DNA from: a virus
DNA: 47,942 bases
Strand: one strand, 5' to 3'
Virus record (IMG/VR): IMGVR_UViG_3300008114_001593
Location: 1 to 47,942 of that record
Under the pieces are notes generated by a model. It made no database searches. It worked only from the letters and a program-made list of their open reading frames with translations, and had not been told where the DNA came from. This document shows, piece by piece, positions 32,175 to 38,864 of the stretch; the stretch's first letter is position 1; each line of letters opens with the position of its first letter. The translations under genes were made by a program, and so were the position numbers.

Positions 32175-32326
32175 AAATAACACCAGTACAAAAGAGAATA
32201 GATCAACAACGGATTCGGCACCAACAGGACAAGATCCACCGTGAGCACCTAGAATATGTCAGAAAAGAAAATCAAAAGAGAACCGAACATCCAAACAAAG
32301 GCAAAAGGATAGATGAATATGTATAA
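32171..32326 (+). CDS. 51-residue basic coiled-coil protein
   Basis: ATGA-coupled to the gene before. The product is Lys/Arg/His/Gln-rich with VQKRIDQQRIRHQQDKI, a single charged helix. Possibly nucleic-acid binding. Unknown role. Confidence 0.5.
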   Translation: MKITPVQKRIDQQRIRHQQDKIHREHLEYVRKENQKRTEHPNKGKRIDEYV

Positions 32327-32468
32327 TAATGATGTTGAAGAATACACCAAAGAATTGGAGCAGGAAATACTCCGCCTGAAGGCTATTATAGAAAAACTCA
32401 GCAATACCGAGGAGTTAAATCCACAAGCGGTGTTTGCATTTCCTAGCCCACCAAGGATTGATAGATGA
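32319..32468 (+). CDS. 49-residue coiled-coil protein
   Basis: AAAAGGA stands upstream of the ATG. Product has a coiled coil (EYTKELEQEILRLKAIIEKL) and a Pro-rich tail. Overlaps neighbours on both sides; unknown role. Confidence 0.5.
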   Translation: MYNNDVEEYTKELEQEILRLKAIIEKLSNTEELNPQAVFAFPSPPRIDR

Positions 32469-32692
32469 AAAAGTGGACAGAAAAAGAATATTCCCAATGG
32501 GTATATTATGATGATATTGATGGTAAAATCATCGGTGCATCCTACAAGGTTGGCAATATGAATAGCATATGGGGCGCCAAGATTTATAAAGATGTTGAGT
32601 ATGTCCTGGGTACCTTTATTGATTCAGATTATGCGAGGAGAGCGGTAGAAACCTATTGGGATATTGAGAGTAGGACATTATTAAATGAATAA
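32465..32692 (+). CDS. hypothetical phage protein
   Basis: A 75-residue protein, WxxxEYSQWVYYDDIDGKIIG at the N-terminus and DYARRAVETYWDIE near the end; a small alpha-beta fold. ATGA overlap with the coiled-coil gene. Unknown role. Confidence 0.55.
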   Translation: MKKWTEKEYSQWVYYDDIDGKIIGASYKVGNMNSIWGAKIYKDVEYVLGTFIDSDYARRAVETYWDIESRTLLNE

Positions 32693-32882
32693 AATCATTC
32701 TAAACGCAAATGATATCACAGAGATATCCAAAGTAATTGAAGAATATAAGGTAGACTATTTCACCTTAACACGTAACAATGTAAGTGCTATTGGATATTC
32801 TATTGATTTGGAGTATAATACCGAAATCAAGGGTAGGATGTGTACAGTTATAGTACCAGTCGTAGGGATAGAAGAATGGTAA
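32685..32882 (+). CDS. hypothetical phage protein
   Basis: A 65-residue protein with NDITEISKVIEEYKVDYFTL and a beta C-terminus. Overlaps neighbours at both ends. Unknown role. Confidence 0.5.
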   Translation: MNKIILNANDITEISKVIEEYKVDYFTLTRNNVSAIGYSIDLEYNTEIKGRMCTVIVPVVGIEEW

Positions 32883-33028
32883 GACCTATCACAGTATTAA
32901 TAATTGCACTGTATAATCTATCCCTATTTGCAGGAACAGCCTATCTTATTATAGAATATGACTGGAGCCCATGGTGGTTTCTATTGACAGTATTGGTTAT
33001 GGGAATGTATAAGCACAAAGATGACTGA
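32876..33028 (+). CDS. 50-residue membrane protein
   Basis: Two hydrophobic segments (ITVLIIALYNLSLFAGTAYL and WWFLLTVLVMGMY). The ATG at 32876 overlaps the upstream stop; the in-frame start at 32840 would lie inside the previous gene. Confidence 0.52.
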   Translation: MVRPITVLIIALYNLSLFAGTAYLIIEYDWSPWWFLLTVLVMGMYKHKDD

Positions 33029-33653
33029 GTTTTATGTTTACATGTACCTAAGGAAGGACGGTACACCATATTATGTGGGTAAAGGAAAAGGAAAGAGGGC
33101 ATACGCAAAACGAAAAGGAGTAAAGCCACCACCTATCGGAGATAGAATAGTATTTCCTTACACCAATTTGACGGAAGAAGATGCATTTCAAAAGGAAATA
33201 GAATTAATAGCCAAATATGGTAGGAAGGATAACGGCACTGGAATATTAAGAAATCTTACCAATGGTGGTGAAGGCTCAAGTGGATATATACCAACACCAG
33301 AAGTTTTGAAGAAACTCCGAGCAAGAAAGCAGACCTCTGAGCATATAGAAAAAAGAAGATTAGCTAACACCGGTAAAAAACGCTCCAAAGAATATTGCGA
33401 GAGATCCAGTATGAGGCAAAAAGGTAAAGTATTTTCACCAGAACATAAAGAAAAAATAAGTAAAGCACATTTAGGTAAAGAAAGATCCTTAGAACATAGA
33501 GAAAATATAGGTAGAGTGCAACGAGGTAAAAAATTATCACCCGAAACCATAGAGAGAATGAGACAAGCACAACTAAAAAGATGGAAGATTAGATTGCAAA
33601 CCAAAGCATTACAAGCACAAAATGCTGGATTAGATAATTTTCTGAGCGATTAA
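33021..33653 (+). CDS. GIY-YIG homing endonuclease with NUMOD3 repeats
   Basis: A 210-residue nuclease. N-terminal GIY-YIG domain: FYVYMYLRKDGTPYYVGKG followed by Arg and a Glu in the QKEIELI helix. The C-terminal half has several NUMOD3 DNA-binding repeats (RRLANTGKKRSKEYCE, MRQKGKVFSPEHKEKIS, HLGKERSLEHRENIG, RGKKLSPETIERM). This is the standard layout of free-standing phage homing endonucleases. It has no Shine-Dalgarno but overlaps the previous stop. Confidence 0.9.
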   Translation: MTEFYVYMYLRKDGTPYYVGKGKGKRAYAKRKGVKPPPIGDRIVFPYTNLTEEDAFQKEIELIAKYGRKDNGTGILRNLTNGGEGSSGYIPTPEVLKKLRARKQTSEHIEKRRLANTGKKRSKEYCERSSMRQKGKVFSPEHKEKISKAHLGKERSLEHRENIGRVQRGKKLSPETIERMRQAQLKRWKIRLQTKALQAQNAGLDNFLSD

Positions 33654-33678
33654 CGCACCGCAACCGCACTAGCGAGAA

Positions 33679-34014
33679 ATGAGCACCATAAAGACATGCC
33701 CGAAGTGTGGGATTACTCACAAAAAAAGAGGACCATTCTGCGGGTATTCCTGTGCCAATGCCCGTGAACAACCGCCTGAATTGCGTGAGGCCAAGAGTAA
33801 GAAACTAAAAGCATATCACCAATCGCCAGAGGGAATCGCAACGGCCTCAATGAGCCGAGACTTTATGCGGGCCATTAACAGAGAACGAGCCAATGACCGA
33901 AGCGGAGAATATACCCTACAAGACGAAGACTGGATGCTGGACATCCCGGTACCCCATGATGAAGAATACGGAGATACATATACCGATGGAAACGATATAT
34001 GGAGATCCGAATGA
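33679..34014 (+). CDS. zinc-ribbon protein
   Basis: A 111-residue protein with CPKCGITHKKRGPFCGYSC, a four-Cys zinc knuckle near residues 7-25, then NAREQPPELREAKSKKLKAY and an acidic tail. This finger type is common in accessory proteins beside phage homing endonucleases. Overlaps the next gene (ATGA). Confidence 0.65.
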   Translation: MSTIKTCPKCGITHKKRGPFCGYSCANAREQPPELREAKSKKLKAYHQSPEGIATASMSRDFMRAINRERANDRSGEYTLQDEDWMLDIPVPHDEEYGDTYTDGNDIWRSE

Positions 34015-34163
34015 AGACATTGAAACACACATGCGACAATTGCGAGGCCGCATTTAAGATAGTATACGACGGCGACCAAGCGCCAGATGATCCGACCTTT
34101 TGCCCATTCTGTAGCGAATACATAATGGAAGAGAGTGAGGATTCCGATGACTTGGACCTATAA
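34011..34163 (+). CDS. 50-residue zinc-ribbon protein
   Basis: Cys8-x2-Cys11 and Cys31-x2-Cys34 (CDNC, CPFC) form a minimal zinc ribbon; the tail is acidic (EESEDSDDLDL). Coupled by overlaps to the zinc protein before and the Seg-like nuclease after. Probably binds nucleic acid or protein. Confidence 0.6.
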   Translation: MKTLKHTCDNCEAAFKIVYDGDQAPDDPTFCPFCSEYIMEESEDSDDLDL

Positions 34164-34548
34164 TAATGGTGAAGTGACTGATGAACTGATTGGCGATTCA
34201 TACGGTTTTGTTTATATCATAACGAACTTGCAGAGCCAGCGCCGATACATTGGTCGCAAGTACTTAACTAAAGCAGCCTATAAAACGGTGAACGGCAAGC
34301 GAAAGAAGATCCGCAAAGCAAGCGATTGGGAGACATACTACGGCTCCAATAAGGTACTACTAGAAGATGTGAAGCGCCTTGGCGAAGTGAACTTTACTCG
34401 GGAGATTGTGCGGTTCTGCCGAAACAGGTCCGAGTGTGCATATTGGGAGACGCACCATATATTTGCGATGGGTGCTTTGCTGAGTGATTCATTCTATAAT
34501 GAGTGGGTGACATGCCGAATATCAAAGCGAAATCTTGGTGCCCGTTAA
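34147..34548 (+). CDS. Seg-like GIY-YIG endonuclease
   Basis: A 133-residue protein resembling T4 Seg proteins: GFVYIITNLQSQRRYIGRKYL is the GIY-YIG core (split GFVYIITN / RRYIGRKYL), followed by KASDWETYYGSNK and ECAYWETHHIFAMGAL with the catalytic Glu. ATG 34147 lies after AGGA and is preferred to the start at 34135. Followed by a terminator. Confidence 0.82.
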   Translation: MTWTYNNGEVTDELIGDSYGFVYIITNLQSQRRYIGRKYLTKAAYKTVNGKRKKIRKASDWETYYGSNKVLLEDVKRLGEVNFTREIVRFCRNRSECAYWETHHIFAMGALLSDSFYNEWVTCRISKRNLGAR

Positions 34549-34549
34549 T

Positions 34550-34574
34550 CGTTTTACGTATAAAAGCGTTTTTT
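34550..34574 (+). terminator. rho-independent terminator
   Basis: Directly after the Seg-like gene stop: TTTTA (34552-34556) pairs with TAAAA (34561-34565), extended by CG/CG with one bulge, followed by six T (34569-34574). It separates the left part of the window from the early region. Confidence 0.65.
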
Positions 34575-34703
34575 ACCCTTTATAAATCAACAACTTGGCG
34601 GGTGTTTTTTCGTGTTTTTTGCGTTTATACACGGAGGAATAGGCACCTATGTACCTCCAGCTTAACCTTCAATTATAACACGTTTTCCCGCTTTTGTCAA
34701 CAC
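34575..34703. other. noncoding spacer with nested hairpin
   Basis: No gene fits. GGAGG (34633-34637) pairs with CCTCC (34654-34658), and inside it ATAGG (34639-34643) with CCTAT (34646-34650), giving a nested stem. T-rich runs lie at about 34604-34620. The segment leads into the first early promoter. Confidence 0.5.
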
Positions 34704-34732
34704 TTGACAGGATAATCTTTTTATGGTATAAT
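34704..34732 (+). promoter_or_regulatory. consensus sigma70 promoter
   Basis: TTGACA at 34704-34709, 17-base spacer, TATAAT at 34727-34732. About 21 bases lie between the -10 and the ATG at 34754, including GGAG. First promoter of the early region. Confidence 0.85.
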
Positions 34733-34753
34733 TACTCTTTACGGAGAATTACC

Positions 34754-34897
34754 ATGTTTAAAGACTTAGATGACGCCAAGCTAGCCGACTTGCTGGAAAC
34801 TCTAGCGGACCTTTCCCTAGACGGAGAAACCTTCCAGATTTGCCATGCGGCTCTGCGCCTACAGACTGTCTTGATGGATCATTATCAGCCTGATTGA
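34754..34897 (+). CDS. 47-residue hypothetical early protein
   Basis: ACGGAGAA stands before the ATG. Product is a two-helix acidic protein (DLDDAKLADLLETLADLSLD; FQICHAALRLQTVLMDHY). Monocistronic between two promoters. Unknown role. Confidence 0.6.
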   Translation: MFKDLDDAKLADLLETLADLSLDGETFQICHAALRLQTVLMDHYQPD

Positions 34898-34916
34898 AGT
34901 TTACCAAAAATAACAC

Positions 34917-34946
34917 TTGACAAGCCTTGTAGTACTTAAGTATAAT
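34917..34946 (+). promoter_or_regulatory. sigma70 promoter, 18-base spacer
   Basis: TTGACA at 34917-34922 and TATAAT at 34941-34946. It lies 48 bases ahead of a second promoter; together they form a tandem pair before the gene at 35028. The stretch between holds no ORF. Confidence 0.72.
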
Positions 34947-34993
34947 GGGGCTGTGGGGCTTTCAGATACTTGATTATTTTAATCTGGTATTAC

Positions 34994-35021
34994 TTGACAT
35001 TAGTACCAGTCCTGTTATACT
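34994..35021 (+). promoter_or_regulatory. sigma70 promoter (leaderless type)
   Basis: TTGACA at 34994-34999, 16-base spacer, TATACT at 35016-35021. The ATG at 35028 follows after 6 bases without a Shine-Dalgarno. The spacer block CCAGTCCTGTTATACT is nearly shared with the promoter at 38252. Confidence 0.8.
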
Positions 35022-35027
35022 GTATAC

Positions 35028-35249
35028 ATGTTGAAAGTTATTGAGTTTATCGGAGTGTTCTGTGGCATACTAGGGTCGTTCCTAGTTGCAAGAGGATTCC
35101 TAGCAGTAGGGTTTTGTCTTTTTCTCGTTTCCTCTATAGCATTGTGCTATTCAGCCGTGAAACAAAGAAATTGGAACTTGACCCTCCTACAAAGTGCATT
35201 TTTGTTTTCAAACGTGCTTGGAGTTAGTAATTATGTTTTCGGAGTATAA
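35028..35249 (+). CDS. early membrane protein
   Basis: A 73-residue protein with two or three membrane helices (FIGVFCGILGSFLVARGFLA; GFCLFLVSSIALCYS; LLQSAFLFSNVLGVSNYV). The order resembles half of a PnuC-type transporter, but this is weak. Leaderless start. Confidence 0.6.
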   Translation: MLKVIEFIGVFCGILGSFLVARGFLAVGFCLFLVSSIALCYSAVKQRNWNLTLLQSAFLFSNVLGVSNYVFGV

Positions 35250-35250
35250 T

Positions 35251-35346
35251 ATGTCCTCAGAAGTGAAACCTTTCGTTTTCGGATTTGTTTATGCACTAGC
35301 CCTGGCTGTGCTTGTCCTTGATTTGCTTGTTTGGAGAGCCCTATGA
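35251..35346 (+). CDS. 31-residue membrane microprotein
   Basis: CGGAG 6 bases before the ATG. Product has a single hydrophobic helix (FGFVYALALAVLVLDLLVW). It overlaps the next start by an ATGA. Confidence 0.55.
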   Translation: MSSEVKPFVFGFVYALALAVLVLDLLVWRAL

Positions 35347-35496
35347 GCCGTTTGTCCGATATTTATCCAGTGTGCCCTGGAAGATGGTGAACTTTCGTTT
35401 GCAGAAATTGCCGCGATTTATGAAGTACCCATTACTTGGGTCATTGAAGTGGCCGAGTGGATTCACAATGATGAATTGAAAAAACTGCAAATGTAA
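35343..35496 (+). pseudogene. frameshifted HTH-like small gene
   Basis: ATG at 35343 reads MSRLSDIYPVCPGRW then stops. Moving to the +1 frame at about 35367 gives IQCALEDGELSFAEIAAIYE and then VPITWVIEVAEWIHNDELKKL. The joined product of about 50 residues has a helix-turn-helix-like pattern (AEIAAIYEVPITWV). Either one base was lost or a +1 shift is used; it could also be an assembly error. Confidence 0.5.
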
Positions 35497-35510
35497 TACT
35501 TTTTCTGTAC

Positions 35511-35539
35511 TTGACATATACCGAGTTTTCTGGTATAAT
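35511..35539 (+). promoter_or_regulatory. consensus sigma70 promoter (leaderless type)
   Basis: TTGACA at 35511-35516, 17-base spacer, TATAAT at 35534-35539. The ATG at 35547 comes 7 bases later with no Shine-Dalgarno. Confidence 0.85.
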
Positions 35540-35546
35540 AGAATAC

Positions 35547-35864
35547 ATGAAAAGCAGAAAACCAAGATCCGATAGAAATCATGTCCTGTACCGTGTCACC
35601 TGTGTGGATACCGGTGATTCATACATTGGTGTTACAGTAGCCAAAGGGCATGCGTTTGTAAGATCCGTCAAAGTCCGCTGGCAAAAGCATGTCAGCCGTG
35701 CTAAGTGTGAAGACAAGGCTTGGGCGTTTTGTGAGGCTCTCCGTAATCTGGCCGAATGTGAATGGCGTTATGAAGTGCTGGATGTGGTTCGTGGGCGTAA
35801 ACCAGCGCACCAAAGTGAGCGAGCACTAATTGACCTGTTTGAACCAACTTTGAATACTTTTTAA
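35547..35864 (+). CDS. small GIY-YIG nuclease-like protein
   Basis: A 105-residue protein: VLYRVTCVDTGDSYIGVT is the GIY-YIG core, with a basic patch RWQKHVSRAKC and a catalytic-type Glu in HQSERALIDLFEPTLN. No DNA-binding repeats, so a minimal nuclease. Preceded by its own promoter and probably leaderless. Confidence 0.75.
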   Translation: MKSRKPRSDRNHVLYRVTCVDTGDSYIGVTVAKGHAFVRSVKVRWQKHVSRAKCEDKAWAFCEALRNLAECEWRYEVLDVVRGRKPAHQSERALIDLFEPTLNTF

Positions 35865-35889
35865 CTACAGCAAAAAAGTCAAGTATTCA

Positions 35890-35917
35890 TTGACAAAGGT
35901 TGAAATCCTGGTATAAT
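35890..35917 (+). promoter_or_regulatory. sigma70 promoter with repeated leader (copy 1)
   Basis: TTGACA at 35890-35895, 16-base spacer, TATAAT at 35912-35917. The 34 bases 35907-35940, spanning the -10 and the leader CATAGATTGAGAGAAAAG, recur exactly at 37500-37533. Confidence 0.82.
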
Positions 35918-35940
35918 TAACCCATAGATTGAGAGAAAAG
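35907..35940 (+). repeat. promoter-leader repeat, copy 1
   Basis: 34-base block identical to 37500-37533, and similar in degenerate form at 38269-38302 and 45004-45034. It covers the -10 region, start site and 5' leader, so it is probably a duplicated early control unit. Confidence 0.8.
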
Positions 35941-35942
35941 AA

Positions 35943-36044
35943 ATGCCCGAAGTAGTAGAAACCGAAGAAGTTGCAGAAGTAGTCCCAGAAAATGAAATGT
36001 CGGACTACCAGTACATGATGAGTTGTCTTTACGATAACGATTGA
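35943..36044 (+). CDS. 33-residue acidic early protein
   Basis: The leader GAGAGAAAAG lies before the ATG. Product is very acidic (EVVETEEVAEVVPENE) with MSDYQYMMSCLYDND at the end. Acidic phage microproteins of this kind often mimic DNA or block host proteins, which is speculation here. Confidence 0.55.
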   Translation: MPEVVETEEVAEVVPENEMSDYQYMMSCLYDND

Positions 36045-36058
36045 AAAAGGAACAGAAA

Positions 36059-36298
36059 ATGACAAACCTCCAGATTACTCTAGCCAACTTGCAAAGCGAG
36101 TACCAGCGGAATGCAGAAATTAACAAGTCCCTGCGAGTGCAGATCCAAGACTTGAAATTTCAGGTCGTAAAGGAAAAAGCGTTTGCTAAGGTCTTGCGTC
36201 AAAGCGCCAAGTCCCAAAAGATAGCGGCCCGTGAAGCTAAAAAAGCGGCTCGGATTGAAGCCTTGGAAAAGAAATTAATGGCGCTTAGAATGCGCTGA
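36059..36298 (+). CDS. coiled-coil early protein
   Basis: A 79-residue protein, nearly all coiled coil (LANLQSEYQRNAEINKSLRV), with a Lys/Arg/Ala-rich C-terminal half. AAGGA precedes the ATG; an earlier in-frame start at 36041 has none. Unknown role. Confidence 0.58.
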   Translation: MTNLQITLANLQSEYQRNAEINKSLRVQIQDLKFQVVKEKAFAKVLRQSAKSQKIAAREAKKAARIEALEKKLMALRMR

Positions 36299-36309
36299 AG
36301 GAGTTTATT

Positions 36310-36537
36310 GTGAATGATTTTGTTTTTAGAGATTTTGTAACCGTTGCAGATATGATGGCCGCACTGTCCGCATTGCCGCCTGATGCAAAACTGGTGATGA
36401 CCCATTCTGGTTATTACTGTTACAACGAGTTGGCCGAAGTGTGTCTGCCGGAAGCATACACCATGGATGACGCCGAAGGCGGTCTTTCCGAAGGCGAAGT
36501 AGTGTATCGGCTGGGCCATTCGCACCAGTCTTATTGA
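36310..36537 (+). CDS. hypothetical early protein, GTG start
   Basis: A 75-residue acidic protein. AAGGAG stands before the GTG. Product FVTVADMMAALSALPPDAKL and YCYNELAEVCLPEAYTMDD; similar short proteins recur in T4-like phages. Unknown role. Confidence 0.6.
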   Translation: MNDFVFRDFVTVADMMAALSALPPDAKLVMTHSGYYCYNELAEVCLPEAYTMDDAEGGLSEGEVVYRLGHSHQSY

Positions 36538-36539
36538 TT

Positions 36540-36717
36540 GATTTCCTGATGCTAGGCAGGTCAAGGCCTAGCAGTCCTATCCCAAGGATCACCGATACTA
36601 GAATATCGGGCCGATGAGCATTGCAAGCCTTACCACGGGTGCCAATGGACGAGAATTTGGGAAGCAGTAGTTAGCAGTGGGAGACTTTGGTCGGCCCAGG
36701 TAAAACTGGGATTTCCT
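36540..36717 (+). ncRNA. candidate structured RNA upstream of an HNH gene
   Basis: A noncoding stretch with more G and C than its neighbours and dense pairing. GCTAGGC/GCCTAGC arms (36551-36557, 36566-36572, extended by one pair to 36550-36573); CCGATA/TATCGG (36592-36597, 36604-36609); TCCCAA/TTGGGA (36580-36585, 36657-36662); GGGCCGA/TCGGCCC (36608-36614, 36691-36697). The last arm competes with a terminal hairpin CCCAG/CTGGG (36695-36699, 36706-36710). The 8-base direct repeat GATTTCCT bounds it (36540-36547, 36710-36717). A regulatory RNA or an inserted element is possible; no known family was recognised. Confidence 0.5.
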
Positions 36718-36729
36718 CTAATCCTTTTA

Positions 36730-37188
36730 ATGAGTATTGAAATGAGTAAAGTTAAAAAAATTCCCGGTTTTGAGAATTATTCCGTGTCCTCCGAGGGTAC
36801 GGTATCCTCTAGATTCCGAGAATTGAAACCTTCCACGTCCACTGGATATGCTAGTGTAACGATATCTAATGGTAAAGAAAAACGAAACTTGCAAATCCAT
36901 CGTTTGGTGGCTAAACTTTTTATTCGGAATCCAAAAAATCTGGAGATTGTGAACCACATTGATGGCAATAAACTGAACAATGATGTATCCAATCTGGAAT
37001 GGGTTGACCGCAAGGGTAATGCTCGGCACTATGAAAAAGAGTTAGCCCCAAAACTCCGAGCCGAGCGTAAAGCGAAAAAAGAAAATGATATGAAAGCTAG
37101 GTTGTCAATTGTGAATTTTTCGCATTCCGCTTGTACTAGCAATCCTGAGTTGTTTCACTCAATTTACAAGACGGTGATGGAGATTTAA
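36730..37188 (+). CDS. NUMOD4/HNH endonuclease
   Basis: A 152-residue homing nuclease. NUMOD4-type N-terminus KKIPGFENYSVSSEGTVSS, then the HNH core with IHRLVAKLFI, VNHIDGNKLNND and SNLEWVD. Both ATG 36730 and ATG 36742 are possible and neither has a good Shine-Dalgarno. Lies directly after the structured RNA candidate. Confidence 0.87.
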   Translation: MSIEMSKVKKIPGFENYSVSSEGTVSSRFRELKPSTSTGYASVTISNGKEKRNLQIHRLVAKLFIRNPKNLEIVNHIDGNKLNNDVSNLEWVDRKGNARHYEKELAPKLRAERKAKKENDMKARLSIVNFSHSACTSNPELFHSIYKTVMEI

Positions 37189-37201
37189 TAAGGAGAACAA
37201 A

Positions 37202-37453
37202 ATGGAACGATATAAACAAGTGCTCCGTATCCAGCGGTTGCTCTTGGGCGAAGTAGACCACGAAGTCACGGTTAGGAATATCAATGGCAGATACCACTGC
37301 CGAGTTTTTACTAATGGTGAATTGAACCAAGAAGCCGTTTGCTATAGTAAGCGAAACATTGGTTACACTTGCCGCAGCCTTTTGCGTTGGGAAGATAAGT
37401 GTGGAAACCTGAGTGCTTTTGCTGGAGCCGCACGTAAACGGCTGAATACTTGA
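37202..37453 (+). CDS. hypothetical early protein
   Basis: An 83-residue basic protein with RNINGRYHCRVFTNGELNQE, a beta hairpin domain, and a basic end. AAGGAG before the ATG. Unknown role. Confidence 0.6.
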   Translation: MERYKQVLRIQRLLLGEVDHEVTVRNINGRYHCRVFTNGELNQEAVCYSKRNIGYTCRSLLRWEDKCGNLSAFAGAARKRLNT

Positions 37454-37482
37454 CTGGAAAAACTGAGAACTTTTGTAATATA

Positions 37483-37510
37483 TTGACAAATCTTGGATTC
37501 CTGGTATAAT
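37483..37510 (+). promoter_or_regulatory. sigma70 promoter with repeated leader (copy 2)
   Basis: TTGACA at 37483-37488, 16-base spacer, TATAAT at 37505-37510; the leader repeats copy 1 exactly over 34 bases. Confidence 0.82.
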
Positions 37511-37533
37511 TAACCCATAGATTGAGAGAAAAG
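37500..37533 (+). repeat. promoter-leader repeat, copy 2
   Basis: Identical to 35907-35940. It covers the -10 box and the leader with CATAGATTGAGAGAAAAG, and stands before the ATG at 37542. Confidence 0.8.
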
Positions 37534-37541
37534 GAAAAAAG

Positions 37542-37763
37542 ATGAATTACGGAATGTTCTCGGATGAAGGAAACCTTGCTGTTCATGGTATCGTGTTGTA
37601 CCATAAAGCGGTTAAAAGCCCTTGGCTAGTTGTCTATCAAAACCTGTGTGACTTGGCTGCAAGCAACCGGGACATGTTTGGTGAAGCTACCGACACCGAA
37701 GTGCGTGATTGTGTGTATGGCGCTATTGGTGCTGATAAGCGCGGCGAGTGCTTCTATGTGTGA
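37542..37763 (+). CDS. hypothetical early protein
   Basis: A 73-residue protein with AAGGAAAAAAG before the ATG. Product has GIVLYHKAVKSPWLVVYQNL and ends ADKRGECFYV. Coupled to the next gene. Unknown role. Confidence 0.6.
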   Translation: MNYGMFSDEGNLAVHGIVLYHKAVKSPWLVVYQNLCDLAASNRDMFGEATDTEVRDCVYGAIGADKRGECFYV

Positions 37764-37941
37764 AGCCTTTAGAGGATATAAAGATATTCCTAGCCAGGTC
37801 GTGGCTAGTGACTTGAAATCCAAGGGTATCACTCAGTATAGTTGGTATCCTGCAAATGGATGCATTGGTGTTACATACGGAAATGTTAGTTGTTACTATT
37901 ATGTCCGTGACGGTAAAATTGTGGATATTATTTTTGATTGA
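37756..37941 (+). CDS. hypothetical early protein
   Basis: A 61-residue protein with FRGYKDIPSQVVASDLKSKG and CIGVTYGNVSCYYYVRDGKI. The longer frame from 37630 is inside the upstream gene; I use the ATG at 37756 that overlaps its stop. Confidence 0.55.
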   Translation: MCEAFRGYKDIPSQVVASDLKSKGITQYSWYPANGCIGVTYGNVSCYYYVRDGKIVDIIFD

Positions 37942-37949
37942 GGTTCTCC

Positions 37950-38243
37950 ATGTCTAAATTGTACATTTTCACTCAGAATTACGAGAATTACGGCTCGGAG
38001 AATGATCCTTACTGGAAACCGAAGGGTGGTTCGGATTACTTTGTGTATGATTTTGATGGCGATGAGGCTACAACCATCATGCTGGTCCGTGACCAAATTG
38101 AGTGCGATAACCCGTTTTATCGGTCACAAATCGCTGGCTGGGAAGTAGTACCTAATAACTACCTTACAGAATTTGAGCAGAATCAACTGGACTACGAAGG
38201 AAGTATTCGTTTTCCAGCCCGTGTCATTTCCGCAACAAAGTAA
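37950..38243 (+). CDS. hypothetical early protein
   Basis: A 97-residue protein, YIFTQNYENYGSENDPYWKP and ASDYFVYDFDG-like strands, ending RVISATK. GAGG precedes the ATG. Small proteins with the FTQNYENYG pattern are common in T4-like phages; function unknown. Confidence 0.65.
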   Translation: MSKLYIFTQNYENYGSENDPYWKPKGGSDYFVYDFDGDEATTIMLVRDQIECDNPFYRSQIAGWEVVPNNYLTEFEQNQLDYEGSIRFPARVISATK

Positions 38244-38251
38244 AAAACCGC

Positions 38252-38279
38252 TTGACATTCTTACCAGGCCTGTTATACT
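38252..38279 (+). promoter_or_regulatory. sigma70 promoter
   Basis: TTGACA at 38252-38257, 16-base spacer, TATACT at 38274-38279. The leader (TCATAGATTGATAGAAAAG) is a variant of the repeat seen at 35907 and 37500. Confidence 0.82.
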
Positions 38280-38315
38280 ATATTCATAGATTGATAGAAA
38301 AGTGAAGGAAAGAAA

Positions 38316-38399
38316 ATGTTGTTAGTCCTCTTAGGTGTTTTTGTTGCTCTGGTTCTTACCGGAGTTGTTGTTGGTTCTTCCGTAACTTCTTTGGGATAA
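38316..38399 (+). CDS. 27-residue membrane microprotein
   Basis: GAAGGAAAG before the ATG, so the start is well formed. Product LLVLLGVFVALVLTGVVVG is one hydrophobic helix. First gene of its transcript. Confidence 0.55.
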   Translation: MLLVLLGVFVALVLTGVVVGSSVTSLG

Positions 38400-38402
38400 A
38401 TC

Positions 38403-38675
38403 ATGCGTACCAAGACAATCATAGAAGGTTTTAAGAATTCTCAGAAATTCCGTGTTATCTTCAAAGGTGACGGGTCTGAGAATGACATTGGTTTTTATAT
38501 GACGGTCCAGCAAATGACGGAACAATTCGCCACTGTGATGGCGCGGTGCATTTGCTGGGAAGCGTTGATTCAGTTATCATACGAACGCCGTATGGCCGAT
38601 GCTACACGGAAACCCATTCCTACGGGTCTTGGCACTACAATTCGTGGCAAGCAAGTGCAAGTAGATTTGGTCTAA
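38403..38675 (+). CDS. hypothetical early protein
   Basis: A 90-residue protein with FKNSQKFRVIFKGDGSENDI and MTEQFATVMARCICWEALIQ. Close after the microprotein gene. Unknown role. Confidence 0.58.
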   Translation: MRTKTIIEGFKNSQKFRVIFKGDGSENDIGFYMTVQQMTEQFATVMARCICWEALIQLSYERRMADATRKPIPTGLGTTIRGKQVQVDLV

Positions 38676-38684
38676 GGAAATATC

Positions 38685-38864
38685 ATGGACAAAGCGATAC
38701 AGGAATTCTTAGCATCTGGCGGTAAAATTGTGAAGTGTAAACCACGTGCTCCGCGCAAGGGTGAAAAAACTTGGACGGCCAGTAAATACTCTATTGCCAA
38801 CATTGGCGCTAAAGCTATGGCGACTGGATCACGTGGAATTAAAGCAACGAGGGATTATGTTTAA
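38685..38864 (+). CDS. 59-residue basic early protein
   Basis: AAGGA 7 bases before the ATG. Product has KAIQEFLASGGKIVKCKPRA at the start and is rich in Lys and Arg, so it may bind nucleic acid. Overlaps the next start by 8 bases. Confidence 0.62.
   Translation: MDKAIQEFLASGGKIVKCKPRAPRKGEKTWTASKYSIANIGAKAMATGSRGIKATRDYV

Noticed and set aside
35028-35249. full PnuC transporter
   Set aside because: Only 73 residues with two or three helices; too small for a complete PnuC and no defining motif visible.
36540-36717. HEARO/omega RNA of an IsrB-type system
   Set aside because: The next gene is a short NUMOD4/HNH protein without a RuvC domain, so the system is not of that kind.
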